Positions 49,565 through 58,090 of a stretch of DNA of 64,000 nucleotides are shown in pieces. Both the position numbers and the translations under genes were made by a program. Position 1 is the stretch's first letter, and every line of letters starts with the position of its first letter. The stretch is from the NCBI RefSeq assembly GCF_043197795.1, contig NZ_JBICTU010000007.1, forward strand, positions 1 to 64,000. The letters are read 5' to 3'. The DNA comes from Sphaerisporangium sp040649355. Lineage in GTDB: Bacteria > Actinomycetota > Actinomycetes > Streptosporangiales > Streptosporangiaceae. The notes below the pieces were generated by a model. It ran no database searches, was not told where the DNA came from, and worked only from the letters and a program-made list of their open reading frames with translations.

Positions 49565-50584
49565 TCAGGCCTCCAACACGGTGACGAGGTTCTGCTGGAG
49601 GCACGGGCCCGACGACGCGTGGGCGACGGTTCGGCTCGCGCCGCCGTCGATGACGCGCCGGGCGGCCTCGCCGACGCGGATCAGCCCGGTGGCCATGACG
49701 GGATTGGCGGCCAGAGGGCCGCCCGAGGGGTTGACCACCGTGTCCGGCGGCAGCCCGAGCGCCTCGCGGAGGATGATCTCCTCGTGGCTGAACTGGGCGT
49801 GCAGCTCGGCGACCTCGACCGGACCCTTGCCGACGCCCGCGGCCCGCGCGGCGTCGGCGGCGGACGCCGACCGGGCGAGATCGCGCATGCCCAGGTAATG
49901 GGGTTCGGTCCGATGGGCGATCCCCGTGATCCACGCCGGGCGTTCGACCAGCTCCCTGGCCAGGTCGCCGGCCGCGAGCACCACCGCCGCCGCGCCGTCG
50001 GTGATGGGCGCGGCGTCGCTCGGACGCAGCGGCCGTACCTCGTACCCCTCCTCGCCTGGCTCGGGCAGGTCCAGCGCGTACGGGTTGGCCCTGCCGTCGG
50101 CGCGGCTGCGCCGTACGATCTCGCGGAGCTCGCCCGGGTCGGCGCCCAGCGCGCTCGCCTGCAGCGCGGCGAAGGAGACCTGGTCGAGGCCGAGCGGAGC
50201 CAGATAGTACGGGTCGAGCTGGAGCGTCATGATCTCCCGCAGGTCGCCCTGGGAGGACTTGCCGTAGCCGTACACCAGCGCCGAGTCCACGTCGCCATGC
50301 TGGAGGCGCACCCACGCCTCGTACAGGGCCCAGGCGGCGTCCATCTCGACATGGCTCTCGGAGATCGGCGGCCAGGCGCCGATGGCGTCCAGCGCGGAGA
50401 CGAACGAGAACGGCGCCCCCGCGAGGTAGTCACAGCTTCCCGAGCAGGTGAAGCCGAACCTCGTCAGGCCGGACAGCCGCTTGACCTCCTGGATCACCGG
50501 CGAGATCAGCTCGGGCTCGGTCAGTCCCTCGTCGTGGCCGGTGTGCCTGGTCTGGGCGAACGCGACGACCGCTACCTCACGCAC
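49565..50584 (-). CDS. Thiolase-fold lipid-transfer protein, Ltp4-like
   Basis: A 339-residue thiolase-like protein (VAVVAFAQTRHTGHDEGLTEPELISPVI...). Here the nucleophile region reads GFTCSGSCDYLAG, which retains cysteines, and the C-terminal block is VVNPSGGPLAANPVMATGLIRVGEAAR. GTG 50584 follows a GGGGAGGG Shine-Dalgarno. With its neighbour (2-bp gap) it forms the kind of thiolase-like pair found as Rv3522/Rv3523 in Mycobacterium, where these act on CoA thioesters of steroid side chains. The substrate here is inferred. Confidence 0.87.
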   Translation of the reverse strand: MREVAVVAFAQTRHTGHDEGLTEPELISPVIQEVKRLSGLTRFGFTCSGSCDYLAGAPFSFVSALDAIGAWPPISESHVEMDAAWALYEAWVRLQHGDVDSALVYGYGKSSQGDLREIMTLQLDPYYLAPLGLDQVSFAALQASALGADPGELREIVRRSRADGRANPYALDLPEPGEEGYEVRPLRPSDAAPITDGAAAVVLAAGDLARELVERPAWITGIAHRTEPHYLGMRDLARSASAADAARAAGVGKGPVEVAELHAQFSHEEIILREALGLPPDTVVNPSGGPLAANPVMATGLIRVGEAARRVIDGGASRTVAHASSGPCLQQNLVTVLEA

Positions 50585-50617
50585 GCGACCCTCCCCTCAC
50601 GCGGCTCGCGCCGTCGA

Positions 50618-50744
50618 TCCTCACAGCTCGCTCACTCAACAGGTCCTCACAGCTCGCTCACTCAACAGGTCCTCACAGCTCGCTCACTCAACAGGTCTTC
50701 ACAGCTCGCTCGCTCACACGTCCTCACCGCTCGCTCGCTCACAG
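50618..50744. repeat. 26-bp tandem repeat array inside the acyl-CoA operon
   Basis: Units at 50618-50643, 50644-50669 and 50670-50695 are identical in their TCCTCACAGCTCGCTCACTC core. Degenerate units follow at 50696-50720 and 50721-50744. The last overlaps the stop codon of the OB-fold gene. The array fills the 154-bp gap between the OB-fold and thiolase-like genes, and I see no gene in it. Confidence 0.92.
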
Positions 50745-51641
50745 TTCGGCGTCGGGCTCGCCCGTGGGGGCGAACCACCTGATGTTGGTCATGGAGAGGG
50801 TGCGCTCCTCGGGAGGCACCCAGACGGCCCTCACCCGCATGCCCTGCCGCACCTCGTGGGCGGGCACGTCGCCCATCAGCGCGATCATCGGGACGTCCGC
50901 CCCGTCGAGCAGGATGTAGGCCGAGACGAACGGCACCTCGGGCGCGCGGGGATCGGGCAGGTTGTTGATGGCGAAGGTGGTGACGGTGCCGGTGCCGGGC
51001 AGCTCCACCTCCTCACTGATGGACGAGCCGCACTGCGGGCAGGTGGTGCGGTAGGGCACGTAGACCTTGTCGCAGTGCGTGCAGCGCCCGGCCAGGAAGA
51101 CGCCTTCGCGGACGCCTTCGAGGAAGCGGGCGAGCGATCGGCCGGCCTGGACGCGGTACTCGGTGCGGACGTGCGAGACCATCGTGGTGACCTCAGGAAC
51201 GAAGCACGAAATGTCGGTGATGTGCCCGACGCGCTCGGCCTCCGGCCGGAACCGGGGACGCACCCGCAGGCCGGGCCGCATCGCCTTGACGTCGCCGGCG
51301 TCGACCGCGTGGACCAGCGAGGTGTCCGCGCCGTCGAGCTTGACCAGCGCCCAGGCGAACGGCCGGTCGAGTGGGTGTCCCTTGCGCGGCGTCTCCACCC
51401 AGGCCCAGCCGAGCACGGTGCCCGCCGGGCCGACCTCGACGAACGTGCCGGTCACGGCCTCGCCGGTGGCCGGGTCGTACTCCAGGGGCGGCACCAGCAC
51501 GCGGTCGTCGGCCGTACGCACCCCGACGATCCGCCCGTCGCGTAACTCCGTGAGGAAACGCCCGATCACGGGTCCCGTCGTGCGGGTGTACCCCCCGGGG
51601 AACTCCAGCACATGCTCGGCGACGAGCGGATCAGATGGCAC
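50739..51641 (-). CDS. Double OB-fold protein with Zn ribbon (DUF35 type)
   Basis: A 300-residue protein from GTG 51641, eight bases after GGGAGGG, overlapping the upstream ligase stop by 11 bp. The zinc ribbon is CTHCDKVYVPYRTTCPQC near residue 185. It is followed by a C-terminal OB fold (GTGTVTTFAINNLPDPRAPEVPFVSAYILLDGADV) and preceded by a similar OB-like half (GTVLGWAWVETPRKGHPLDRPFAWALVKLDGAD). DUF35 proteins bind acyl-CoA and partner with Ltp-type aldolases/thiolases; Rv3521 is the mycobacterial counterpart. Its place between ligase and thiolase genes agrees. Confidence 0.9.
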   Translation of the reverse strand: MPSDPLVAEHVLEFPGGYTRTTGPVIGRFLTELRDGRIVGVRTADDRVLVPPLEYDPATGEAVTGTFVEVGPAGTVLGWAWVETPRKGHPLDRPFAWALVKLDGADTSLVHAVDAGDVKAMRPGLRVRPRFRPEAERVGHITDISCFVPEVTTMVSHVRTEYRVQAGRSLARFLEGVREGVFLAGRCTHCDKVYVPYRTTCPQCGSSISEEVELPGTGTVTTFAINNLPDPRAPEVPFVSAYILLDGADVPMIALMGDVPAHEVRQGMRVRAVWVPPEERTLSMTNIRWFAPTGEPDAEL

Positions 51642-53175
51642 GGTCTCGGCCCTCCCAGTAGGGATCACGGAGCTTGCGCTTGAGGAGCTTGCCGTTCGGC
51701 TCGCGCGGCATCTCCTCGATGAAGTCGATCGAACGCGGCCACTTCATCTTGGCCAGCCGTCCTTCGAGTGACCGCAGGATCTCGCCCGCCAGCTCCGGCC
51801 CCGGAGCGACGCCGGGAGCGGGCTCGACGACGGCCTTGATCTGCTCACCCCACTCGTCGTCCGGGATCCCGAAGACGGCGACGTCGGCCACCTTCGGATG
51901 GACCACCAGCTCGTTCTCGATCTCGGCCGGGTAGATGTTGGTGCCACCCGAGATGATCATGTCGGCCTTGCGGTCGCAGAGGAACAGGAAGCCTTCCTCG
52001 TCGAGATAGCCGATGTCACCGACGGTGAAGTGGTCCCTGAGCCGGTTCTCCTCGGTCTTGGCGGGGTCGCCCTTGTACTCGAAGCGCAGGCCCCCCATCT
52101 TCATGTAGATCGTGCCGGGGGTGCCCGCCGGGACGGGCTCGTGGTCGTCGTCCACGATGAGCAGCTCGCTGATCGGCCAGGCCGTGCCGACCGTGCCCGG
52201 GTGCTTCTTCCACCCCTCCGGCGTGGCGATGGTGCCGCCGCCCTCGGTCGCCGCGTAGTACTCGTAGATGCAGTCGCCCCACCATTCGAGCATCGCCCAC
52301 TTGACCGGGACCGGACAGGGCGCGGCCGCGTGGATCATCCACTTCAGCGAGGAGAGGTCGTACTTGTGCTTGACCTCGTCGGGCAGGCCGAGCAGCCGCT
52401 TGAAGTGCGTGGGCACCATGTGGGAGTTGGTCACCCGGTACTTCTCGCAGAGCCGCAGCGTCTCCTCCGGGTCCCACTTGTCCATGTAGACGAGCGTGTG
52501 CCCCATGTGCAGCGACGTGCCGCCGAACTGCGTGACCGCCGTGTGGTAGTTGGGCGAGGTCACCAGGTGGGCGTTGGGCCTGCCCGCCGTGACCCCGAAC
52601 AGCGAGAGCAGGAACGCCATCAGCTCGGCCGCGTCGTCCGGATCGAGCCCGTTCAGCGGTCGCCTGACGCCCTTGGGCCTGCCCGTCGTCCCGGAGGTGT
52701 AGTGCATGGTCGCGCCGGCCGTACGCTCGCCGGGCAGCGTCTCGGGCCGTCCCACGGTGAGCTCCGACACCGGCCGGAACCCTTCGATCGAGCCGAACGA
52801 GAACCGCCGGTCCGCCTCGATCGCCTCGGCCCCCCGCGCGCCCTCCTTGGCGTACCGCTCGTGGACGAAGAACGCCTTGGCCTCGCTGTCGGAGACGATG
52901 TACGCGATCTCGGGCCCGGTGAGGTGCCAGTTGACCGGGGTGTAGTACCAGCCCGCCTGCAACGCGGCGAGGTAGACGGTGAGGCCGTCGACCCCGTTCG
53001 GCACCAGGCCGCAGATGCCGTCGCCCGCCTTCAGGCCGAGGGCGCGCAGGCCGTGGACGAGGCGGTTGGCCCGGGCGAGCAGCTCCCCGGCCGTGTACTC
53101 GGTGCCGTCGGGATCCACCGCCGCGATCCAGCCGGGATCCGCCTGCGCGAGCCTCCAGAAGCCGAGCGAGCCCAT
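51631..53175 (-). CDS. Acyl-CoA synthetase (FadD-like)
   Basis: A 514-residue ANL enzyme. Motifs are MHYTSGTTGRPKGVRRPL, YYAATEGGG, TVGDIGYLDEEGFLFLCDRKADMIISGGTNIYPAEIE, and catalytic Lys in EPNGKLLKRKLRDPYW. It heads the five-gene minus-strand operon (ligase, OB-fold, two thiolase-like proteins, ligase) and is divergent from the crotonase with a 242-bp gap carrying a KstR-like site. It should activate a carboxylate, possibly a steroid- or terpenoid-derived one. Confidence 0.92.
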   Translation of the reverse strand: MGSLGFWRLAQADPGWIAAVDPDGTEYTAGELLARANRLVHGLRALGLKAGDGICGLVPNGVDGLTVYLAALQAGWYYTPVNWHLTGPEIAYIVSDSEAKAFFVHERYAKEGARGAEAIEADRRFSFGSIEGFRPVSELTVGRPETLPGERTAGATMHYTSGTTGRPKGVRRPLNGLDPDDAAELMAFLLSLFGVTAGRPNAHLVTSPNYHTAVTQFGGTSLHMGHTLVYMDKWDPEETLRLCEKYRVTNSHMVPTHFKRLLGLPDEVKHKYDLSSLKWMIHAAAPCPVPVKWAMLEWWGDCIYEYYAATEGGGTIATPEGWKKHPGTVGTAWPISELLIVDDDHEPVPAGTPGTIYMKMGGLRFEYKGDPAKTEENRLRDHFTVGDIGYLDEEGFLFLCDRKADMIISGGTNIYPAEIENELVVHPKVADVAVFGIPDDEWGEQIKAVVEPAPGVAPGPELAGEILRSLEGRLAKMKWPRSIDFIEEMPREPNGKLLKRKLRDPYWEGRDRAI

Positions 53176-53297
53176 CGGAACTCCCTTGTTCGGTTCCGCC
53201 CTGACGTCCTTGACGTCTGCGACCTCCCCCGAATCCGCCGCAGTGAAGCACGTTCCTGATATTCGGACAAGACCTGGCGCTACGGGAGGTCACGAAC

Positions 53298-53311
53298 AAG
53301 AATCTGTTCTA
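53298..53311. promoter_or_regulatory. Degenerate KstR-like site between ligase and crotonase
   Basis: AAGAATCTGTTCTA differs from TNNAACNNGTTNNA at two fixed positions. It overlaps the inverted repeat GAACA-N6-TGTTC (53294-53309) in the divergent promoter region. Confidence 0.4.
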
Positions 53312-53423
53312 GTTCGCAAGCCGCAGACTAACCCGCCCGACGCGACCCGAGCAAGCGCTTGATATAACACCCACCGAGCGTCCGGCCGGCCCGGCAGGCG
53401 CCTGACCACTGAGGACGGTGTCC

Positions 53424-54239
53424 ATGGAGCTCCTGCCCATCAGCACGCCACACTGCCGCGTCGAGCGCGAGGACCACGTCGTGATCGTGACGATGGACCG
53501 TCCCGAGGCCAGGAACGCGCTCTCATCCGACATGCTGGTAGGGCTCGCCGACGCCTGGGCCTACATCTCCGCCGAGCCCGGCGTACGGGTGGGCGTCCTC
53601 ACCGGCGCGAACGGCACCTTCTGCGCCGGGGCCGACCTCAAGGCCATGGGCACGCCGTCCACCGACCCCCGCGTGCTCAAGCGCGCCCAGGAGATCCCCG
53701 ACTTCCACTGGAAGGGCCTGCTGCGCGACGGCGACGCCCTGCCGACCAAGCCGATCATCTGCGCGGTCGAGGGCTACGCCGTCGCGGGCGGCACGGAGCT
53801 GCTGGTCGGCACCGACCTGCGGGTCGTCGCGGAGTCGGCGACGCTGGGCCTGTTCGAGGCGAGGCGCGCGCTGTTCCCCATGGGAGGCAGCGCCATCCGG
53901 CTGCCACGCCAGGTCCCCTACGCGTTCGCCATGGACCTGCTGCTCACCGGCCGGGCCGTCACCGCCCAGGAGGCGCTGGCGATGGGCCTGGTCAACCGCG
54001 TCGTGCCGGACGGGCAGGCCCTGACCGTCGCCCGCGAGATCGCCGACCAGGTCGCGGCCTGCGGCCCGCTCGCGGTGCAGGCCATACTCCGGACGTACCG
54101 CGAGACGCTGGGCATGCCCGAGGCCGAGGCCCTCAAGGTCTCCGACGCCATCGGATGGCCGGTGATCGGCTCCGAGGACGCCAAGGAGGGCTCCCGCGCC
54201 TTCCGCGAGAAGCGTCCCCCCCTCTACAAGGGCGCTTAG
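53424..54239 (+). CDS. Crotonase / enoyl-CoA hydratase family protein
   Basis: A 271-residue protein from ATG 53424 (GAGGAC upstream; GTG 53418 possible). Oxyanion-hole segments are RPEARNALSSDM, NGTFCAGADLKAMG and VEGYAVAGGTELLVGTDLRV. The catalytic-glutamate region of hydratases reads SATLGLFEARRALFPMGGS: one Glu is present (LFEARR), while the second position carries Pro-Met-Gly. It is divergent from the ligase operon and likely part of the same acyl-CoA pathway, by analogy with EchA19 near FadD19 in Mycobacterium. Confidence 0.9.
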   Translation: MELLPISTPHCRVEREDHVVIVTMDRPEARNALSSDMLVGLADAWAYISAEPGVRVGVLTGANGTFCAGADLKAMGTPSTDPRVLKRAQEIPDFHWKGLLRDGDALPTKPIICAVEGYAVAGGTELLVGTDLRVVAESATLGLFEARRALFPMGGSAIRLPRQVPYAFAMDLLLTGRAVTAQEALAMGLVNRVVPDGQALTVAREIADQVAACGPLAVQAILRTYRETLGMPEAEALKVSDAIGWPVIGSEDAKEGSRAFREKRPPLYKGA

Positions 54240-54270
54240 CCCGCTCTCTACAAGGACATGCCCGCCGCCC

Positions 54271-55452
54271 TCACGCCCGAGCCTGGATCATGGCGTGCGT
54301 GCCCGTCGTGCGCCACGGTTCGCCCGCCGCGTCCAGGGCGACCAGGGTGCGCTCGCCGACCCCGACGAGCACGTCCGACTTCAGCGTGCGCAGGGCGGCG
54401 ACCGGCCCCGGGAAGTACGCGGTGACGTCCCGGAACGGCGTGTCCGGCGGCCACACCTGGTCGCCGACCAGCCGGCGGTAGTTGAGGTCCCCCTTGGTGA
54501 TCGTCAGGGAGGCCGAGGCGAAGTCCTCGCGCAGGTCGTCGGGCATGTCCCGGTACGGCAGCGGAGCGCACGAGAAGGGATGGGCGCGCAGCGTGAGGCG
54601 CCCCTCCCCCATCGCCCTCCAGAGCCGGGCGCCCGCCTCGCCCGCCCGTCCCGGCGCGCCCGCGAGCCGCCGCAGGCAGGCGGCCACGTCCGCCGGCGTG
54701 GCGTCGGACACGAAGTACGGGTGCGGCTTGACGTGCAGCACCACCTCGGCGGCGAGTCCCTCGGACAGGAGGTGGTCGACCAGGACGAGGTCGGGCAGCA
54801 GCTCGCGCCCGGCGTTGTCCGCGAGCACGCAGACCCTCCCCGGAGCGCCGTCGCGGATCAGCGACCACAGCAACGCGCTGTCGTCCACGACGAGGGCGGC
54901 CACCTGCTCACGCTCGTCCGTCAGCGTGACCCTGAACGAGAGGTCCGCGCGGTTGCCCCAGAGCGATCCGAGCAGCAGTCCCTTCGCCCGCTCGCCGGGA
55001 GACAGCGTGGCGGCCTTGTCCAGGGCGGCCAGCTCGTCGTCCACGGCGGTGCCCCGCAGCTCGGCCTGCTTCACCGGCCCGAACGGGTCGACGCCCCGCC
55101 ACGGGCCGTCCCCGAAGTAGCCCGTGGCGTCGAGGAGCTTGCGGTAGAAGTAGCTCTCGGCCCACAGGAACGGCACGTCGACCCACCGGCGGCCGAGCTT
55201 CCCGCGCCCCCACTCCGCCCACGCGGCGTAGTCGTGCGCCGAGCCGTCGAGCGGCTCCATCACGTCCCGCGCGACCTCGCCCGCCAGCCGGTCGAGCGCC
55301 TCGTGCCGGTCGGGGGTGTAGGGCAGCGCATCCCTGACCTGCCGCAACAGGACCGGATGCCGGTCACGGAACACCCCGAGAGCGTACGAGCCCGGCACGT
55401 TGCCCATGATGGGCGGCGCGTCGATCGTCTCCGGCATCCATCCATCTTGCAT
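54271..55452 (-). CDS. DUF89/ARMT1-type damage-control phosphatase-like protein
   Basis: A 393-residue protein. DUF89 features appear in order: VPFLWAESYFYRKLLDATGYF, VVDDSALLWSLI, VCVLADNAGRELLPDLVLVDHLL (metal-binding Asp/Asn and Glu), VLHVKPHPYFVSD and TITKGDLNYRRLVGD. Family members are Mn/Co-dependent phosphatases acting on sugar phosphates or damaged metabolites, and were also described as carboxyl methyltransferases (ARMT1); bacterial roles are unclear. Start ATG 55452 or the nearby ATG 55437. It lies 130 bp after the nitronate monooxygenase on the same strand. Confidence 0.85.
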   Translation of the reverse strand: MQDGWMPETIDAPPIMGNVPGSYALGVFRDRHPVLLRQVRDALPYTPDRHEALDRLAGEVARDVMEPLDGSAHDYAAWAEWGRGKLGRRWVDVPFLWAESYFYRKLLDATGYFGDGPWRGVDPFGPVKQAELRGTAVDDELAALDKAATLSPGERAKGLLLGSLWGNRADLSFRVTLTDEREQVAALVVDDSALLWSLIRDGAPGRVCVLADNAGRELLPDLVLVDHLLSEGLAAEVVLHVKPHPYFVSDATPADVAACLRRLAGAPGRAGEAGARLWRAMGEGRLTLRAHPFSCAPLPYRDMPDDLREDFASASLTITKGDLNYRRLVGDQVWPPDTPFRDVTAYFPGPVAALRTLKSDVLVGVGERTLVALDAAGEPWRTTGTHAMIQARA

Positions 55453-55582
55453 TACGGGGACATTCCCCTGTCCTTCGGGGACCGGCTCACCGCGCTTCCC
55501 CTGTCGTATCTATGGCAGACGGGCTGACGCGGAACAGGCGTACCCCGAAGGTCAGGGCTTCTCGGCACCCGGTGAGACGAGA

Positions 55583-56698
55583 TCAGCCTCCCGTGAGGCG
55601 GTCCAGGCGTTCGATGGCCTCTACGTACTCTTCGACCAGGCCGAAGACGACGTCCTTGGCGGATTTCACCTGGTTCATGGAACCGATGATCTGGCCCGCC
55701 GGGAACGTCGCGAGCTCGGCGGCGTCGGAGTTGCCGATCCTGCGCAGGGCGCCGGAGATCAGCATGAACTGGAGGGGCATCGGCAGCGTTCCCGGCGACT
55801 CGGCCGACTCCCAGGCGTCGGTCCACTCGTTCTTGAGCAGCCGCGCGGGCTTGCCGGTCCAGGAGCGGGACCGCACGGTGTCGCGGGAGGTGGCCTTGAG
55901 GATCTTCTGCCGGGCGTGCTCGGGCGTGTCGGCCTCCTCGACCGTCAGCCACAGCGAGCCCGTCCAGACGCCCTCGGCGCCGAGCGCGAGCCCCGCGGCC
56001 ATCTGGCGGCCCGACCCGATGCCACCCGCGGCGAGGACGGGGACGTCGACGGCGTCCGCGACCTGCGGGATCAGCACCATGGTGGAGATCTCCCCGGTGT
56101 GCCCGCCCGCCTCGGTCCCCTGGGCGACGACCACGTCCACGCCGGCCTCGACCTGCTTGACGGCATGGCGCGGCGTCGAGGCGAGGGCGGCGACCTTGAC
56201 CCCCTTGGCGTGGGCCAGGTCGACGACGTCCTTGGGCGGTGGGCCGAGCGCGTTGGCGAGCAGCGCGATCGGGTGCCTGAGCGCGGTCTCGACCTGGGGC
56301 CGGGCGGTGGCGTCGGTCCAGCCGAGCAGCACCCTGCCCGCGTCGGCCCCGCCGGACAGCGGGGGCACGCCGTGCTCGGCCAGCAGGTTCTCCACGAACC
56401 GGCGGTGCCCGTCGGGGATCATCCCCTGGAGCCTGGCCACCAGTTCCTCCGGGGAGTCGACGCCGAGGTCGGCTCCGGCGTACGAGGCGGGCATGACCAC
56501 GTCCACGCCGTACGGCCTGCCGTCGACGTGGTCGTCGATCCACTTGAGCTCCATTTCGAGCTCGTCGGGAGTGAAGTAGAGGGCGCCGAGCACTCCCATG
56601 CCGCCGGCGCGGCTGACCGCGGCGACGACATCCCGGCAGTGGCTGAAAGCGAAGATCGGTAACTCGATCCCGAACATGTCGGTGACACGTGTCCGCAT
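55583..56698 (-). CDS. Nitronate monooxygenase / 2-nitropropane dioxygenase family protein
   Basis: A 371-residue FMN-dependent TIM barrel from ATG 56698. Key segments are FGIELPIFAFSHCRDVVAAVSRAGGMGVLGA, VDVVVAQGTEAGGHTGEISTMVLIPQV (FMN/active-site His) and VPVLAAGGIGSGRQMAAGLALGAEGVWTGS. Some mycobacterial members in sterol catabolism act as flavin reductases on CoA thioesters, so an acyl-CoA role is possible here given the neighbours. Its promoter contains a full KstR-consensus box 32 bp upstream of the start. Confidence 0.88.
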   Translation of the reverse strand: MRTRVTDMFGIELPIFAFSHCRDVVAAVSRAGGMGVLGALYFTPDELEMELKWIDDHVDGRPYGVDVVMPASYAGADLGVDSPEELVARLQGMIPDGHRRFVENLLAEHGVPPLSGGADAGRVLLGWTDATARPQVETALRHPIALLANALGPPPKDVVDLAHAKGVKVAALASTPRHAVKQVEAGVDVVVAQGTEAGGHTGEISTMVLIPQVADAVDVPVLAAGGIGSGRQMAAGLALGAEGVWTGSLWLTVEEADTPEHARQKILKATSRDTVRSRSWTGKPARLLKNEWTDAWESAESPGTLPMPLQFMLISGALRRIGNSDAAELATFPAGQIIGSMNQVKSAKDVVFGLVEEYVEAIERLDRLTGG

Positions 56699-56729
56699 GG
56701 CACGAATGTACGGCGCGCGCGACAATGAC

Positions 56730-56743
56730 TGCAACGTGTTCTA
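56730..56743. promoter_or_regulatory. KstR-consensus box upstream of the nitronate monooxygenase
   Basis: TGCAACGTGTTCTA matches TNNAACNNGTTNNA at every fixed position. It overlaps a second inverted repeat, TGTTCTA-TC-TAGAACA (56737-56752). Confidence 0.6.
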
Positions 56744-56808
56744 TCTAGAACATCTGATCGGTACGGCCTGCCGGACGCCCGGGCATGATCGCGACGGCGA
56801 AAATATGA

Positions 56809-56820
56809 GGAACACGTTCC
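56809..56820. promoter_or_regulatory. KstR-like box 2
   Basis: GGAAC-AC-GTTCC with AACNNGTT core. With flanks it misses the consensus at one end base only. It lies between the divergent monooxygenase and LysR genes. Confidence 0.45.
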
Positions 56821-56945
56821 AGTCCTTCTCATCACATCTCGCCTCGCGGGACGTGAAAGATGTTGGGCATGATCCGACTAATTAATGTCAAATTTCGTGA
56901 CAAATCGGCATTGCGGACATAACACGTTAGTCGTACGTTCCCGGT

Positions 56946-57905
56946 ATGGATCTGGAGCTCCGTCACCTCAAGATCGTGCGCGCGGTCGCCGAGGCAGGGA
57001 GCGTCACCAAGGCGGCCACCCAGCTCGGACTGGCCCAGCCATCGCTGACCGCGCAGCTGAAACGGATCGAGCGCACGCTCGGTGGCGCTCTGTTCGAGCG
57101 TGACCGCAACGGCGCCCGTCCCACTCCCCTCGGCGAACTCGTCCTGACTCGGGCACGTGTCCTGCTGCCCGCTGTGCGGGAACTCCAAGAAGAGGCGGTG
57201 CGCTTCGCCAACACCTATGAAGGAATACCGGGGTTCCGGATCGGCGCCACCCACGGACCCATACTCGGCGGCCTGGTCGAAAGACTCACCATGGCCCATC
57301 CGAACACGCCCGTCAGCACCCGTACGTCGTGGTCCTCACGCGAGCTCACCACGTTGGTGAGCGCCGGGCGGCTCGACTTCGCGCTCATCGGGACCTGCGG
57401 GGACACCCCGCCCCCCGCCGCCGACATCATGACGTGGAGCGTCGTCGGGGCCGACCCGGTCTTCGTCCTGCTTCGCGAGGACCACCCCATGGCCGGAGAG
57501 AAGGAGCTGGAACTGTCCAACCTCGCCGACGAGGCGTGGGCGGTGGCCCCGGGGGACGGCTGTTTCGCCGACTGCTTCGCCGGGGCGTGCGCGCGTGCGG
57601 GCTTCGTCCCGAAGACCGTGTACGAGACCGACGTGGGAACCTGCCTGCACCTGGTCAAGGTGGGCAAGGCCGTGGCGCTGTGCCAGGCGACGTTCGAGCT
57701 GACCGCCGAGCTGGTGATGATGCCCGTCGCCGGGGCGCCGCTGCGGTGGCGGCACCTGCTGGGCTGGCACTCGGACTCCCTCGCCGCCCGCGCCGCGCCC
57801 TCGCTGGCGCACCACGCGCGGGAGGCCTACGGGGACGCCATAGGACGCAGCTCCCGCTACCGCGACTGGCTCGTCGCCAACCCCCAGTTCGGCACGGTTC
57901 CATAA
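56946..57905 (+). CDS. LysR-family transcriptional regulator
   Basis: A 319-residue regulator. The N-terminal winged HTH is MDLELRHLKIVRAVAEAGSVTKAATQLGLAQPSLTAQLKRIERTLGGALFERDRNGARPTPLG. The substrate-binding domain (residues ~95-300) includes GFRIGATHGPILGGLVERL and a cysteine-containing DGCFADCFAGACARAGF. A third AACACGTT core (56921-56928) sits 18 bp before its start. It is divergent from the nitronate monooxygenase and could regulate it. The last codons and stop fall inside an element duplicated upstream of the S1 protease. Confidence 0.93.
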   Translation: MDLELRHLKIVRAVAEAGSVTKAATQLGLAQPSLTAQLKRIERTLGGALFERDRNGARPTPLGELVLTRARVLLPAVRELQEEAVRFANTYEGIPGFRIGATHGPILGGLVERLTMAHPNTPVSTRTSWSSRELTTLVSAGRLDFALIGTCGDTPPPAADIMTWSVVGADPVFVLLREDHPMAGEKELELSNLADEAWAVAPGDGCFADCFAGACARAGFVPKTVYETDVGTCLHLVKVGKAVALCQATFELTAELVMMPVAGAPLRWRHLLGWHSDSLAARAAPSLAHHAREAYGDAIGRSSRYRDWLVANPQFGTVP

Positions 57906-57976
57906 CCCAGCGATAGGGGCAGACCAATCGCGCCCAGCATGGACGCCGCTACGGTGACGCCCCCCAACACCGAGGA
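57897..57976 (+). repeat. Degenerate copy of the S1-protease leader region
   Basis: GTTCCATAAC.C.GCGATAGGG at the start and TACGGTGACG..CCCCC.AACACCGAGGA at the end match 58884-58971 upstream of the protease, with diverged sequence between. The first bases form the LysR stop codon. No protease gene follows this copy. Confidence 0.75.
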
Positions 57977-58090
57977 ACGTCGATGCGTGGAGCGACAGGC
58001 CCCCGCCTCGACGGCCCCACCGGCGCCGACGTCGAGGCGGTACCGCCGTCCGGCGTGGGACGGCAGCACCGCCTCCGCGTGCGCCCGGCC

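Noticed and set aside
50618..50744. CRISPR-like array
   Set aside because: Units are directly adjacent with no unique spacers and there are no cas genes, so it is a simple tandem repeat.
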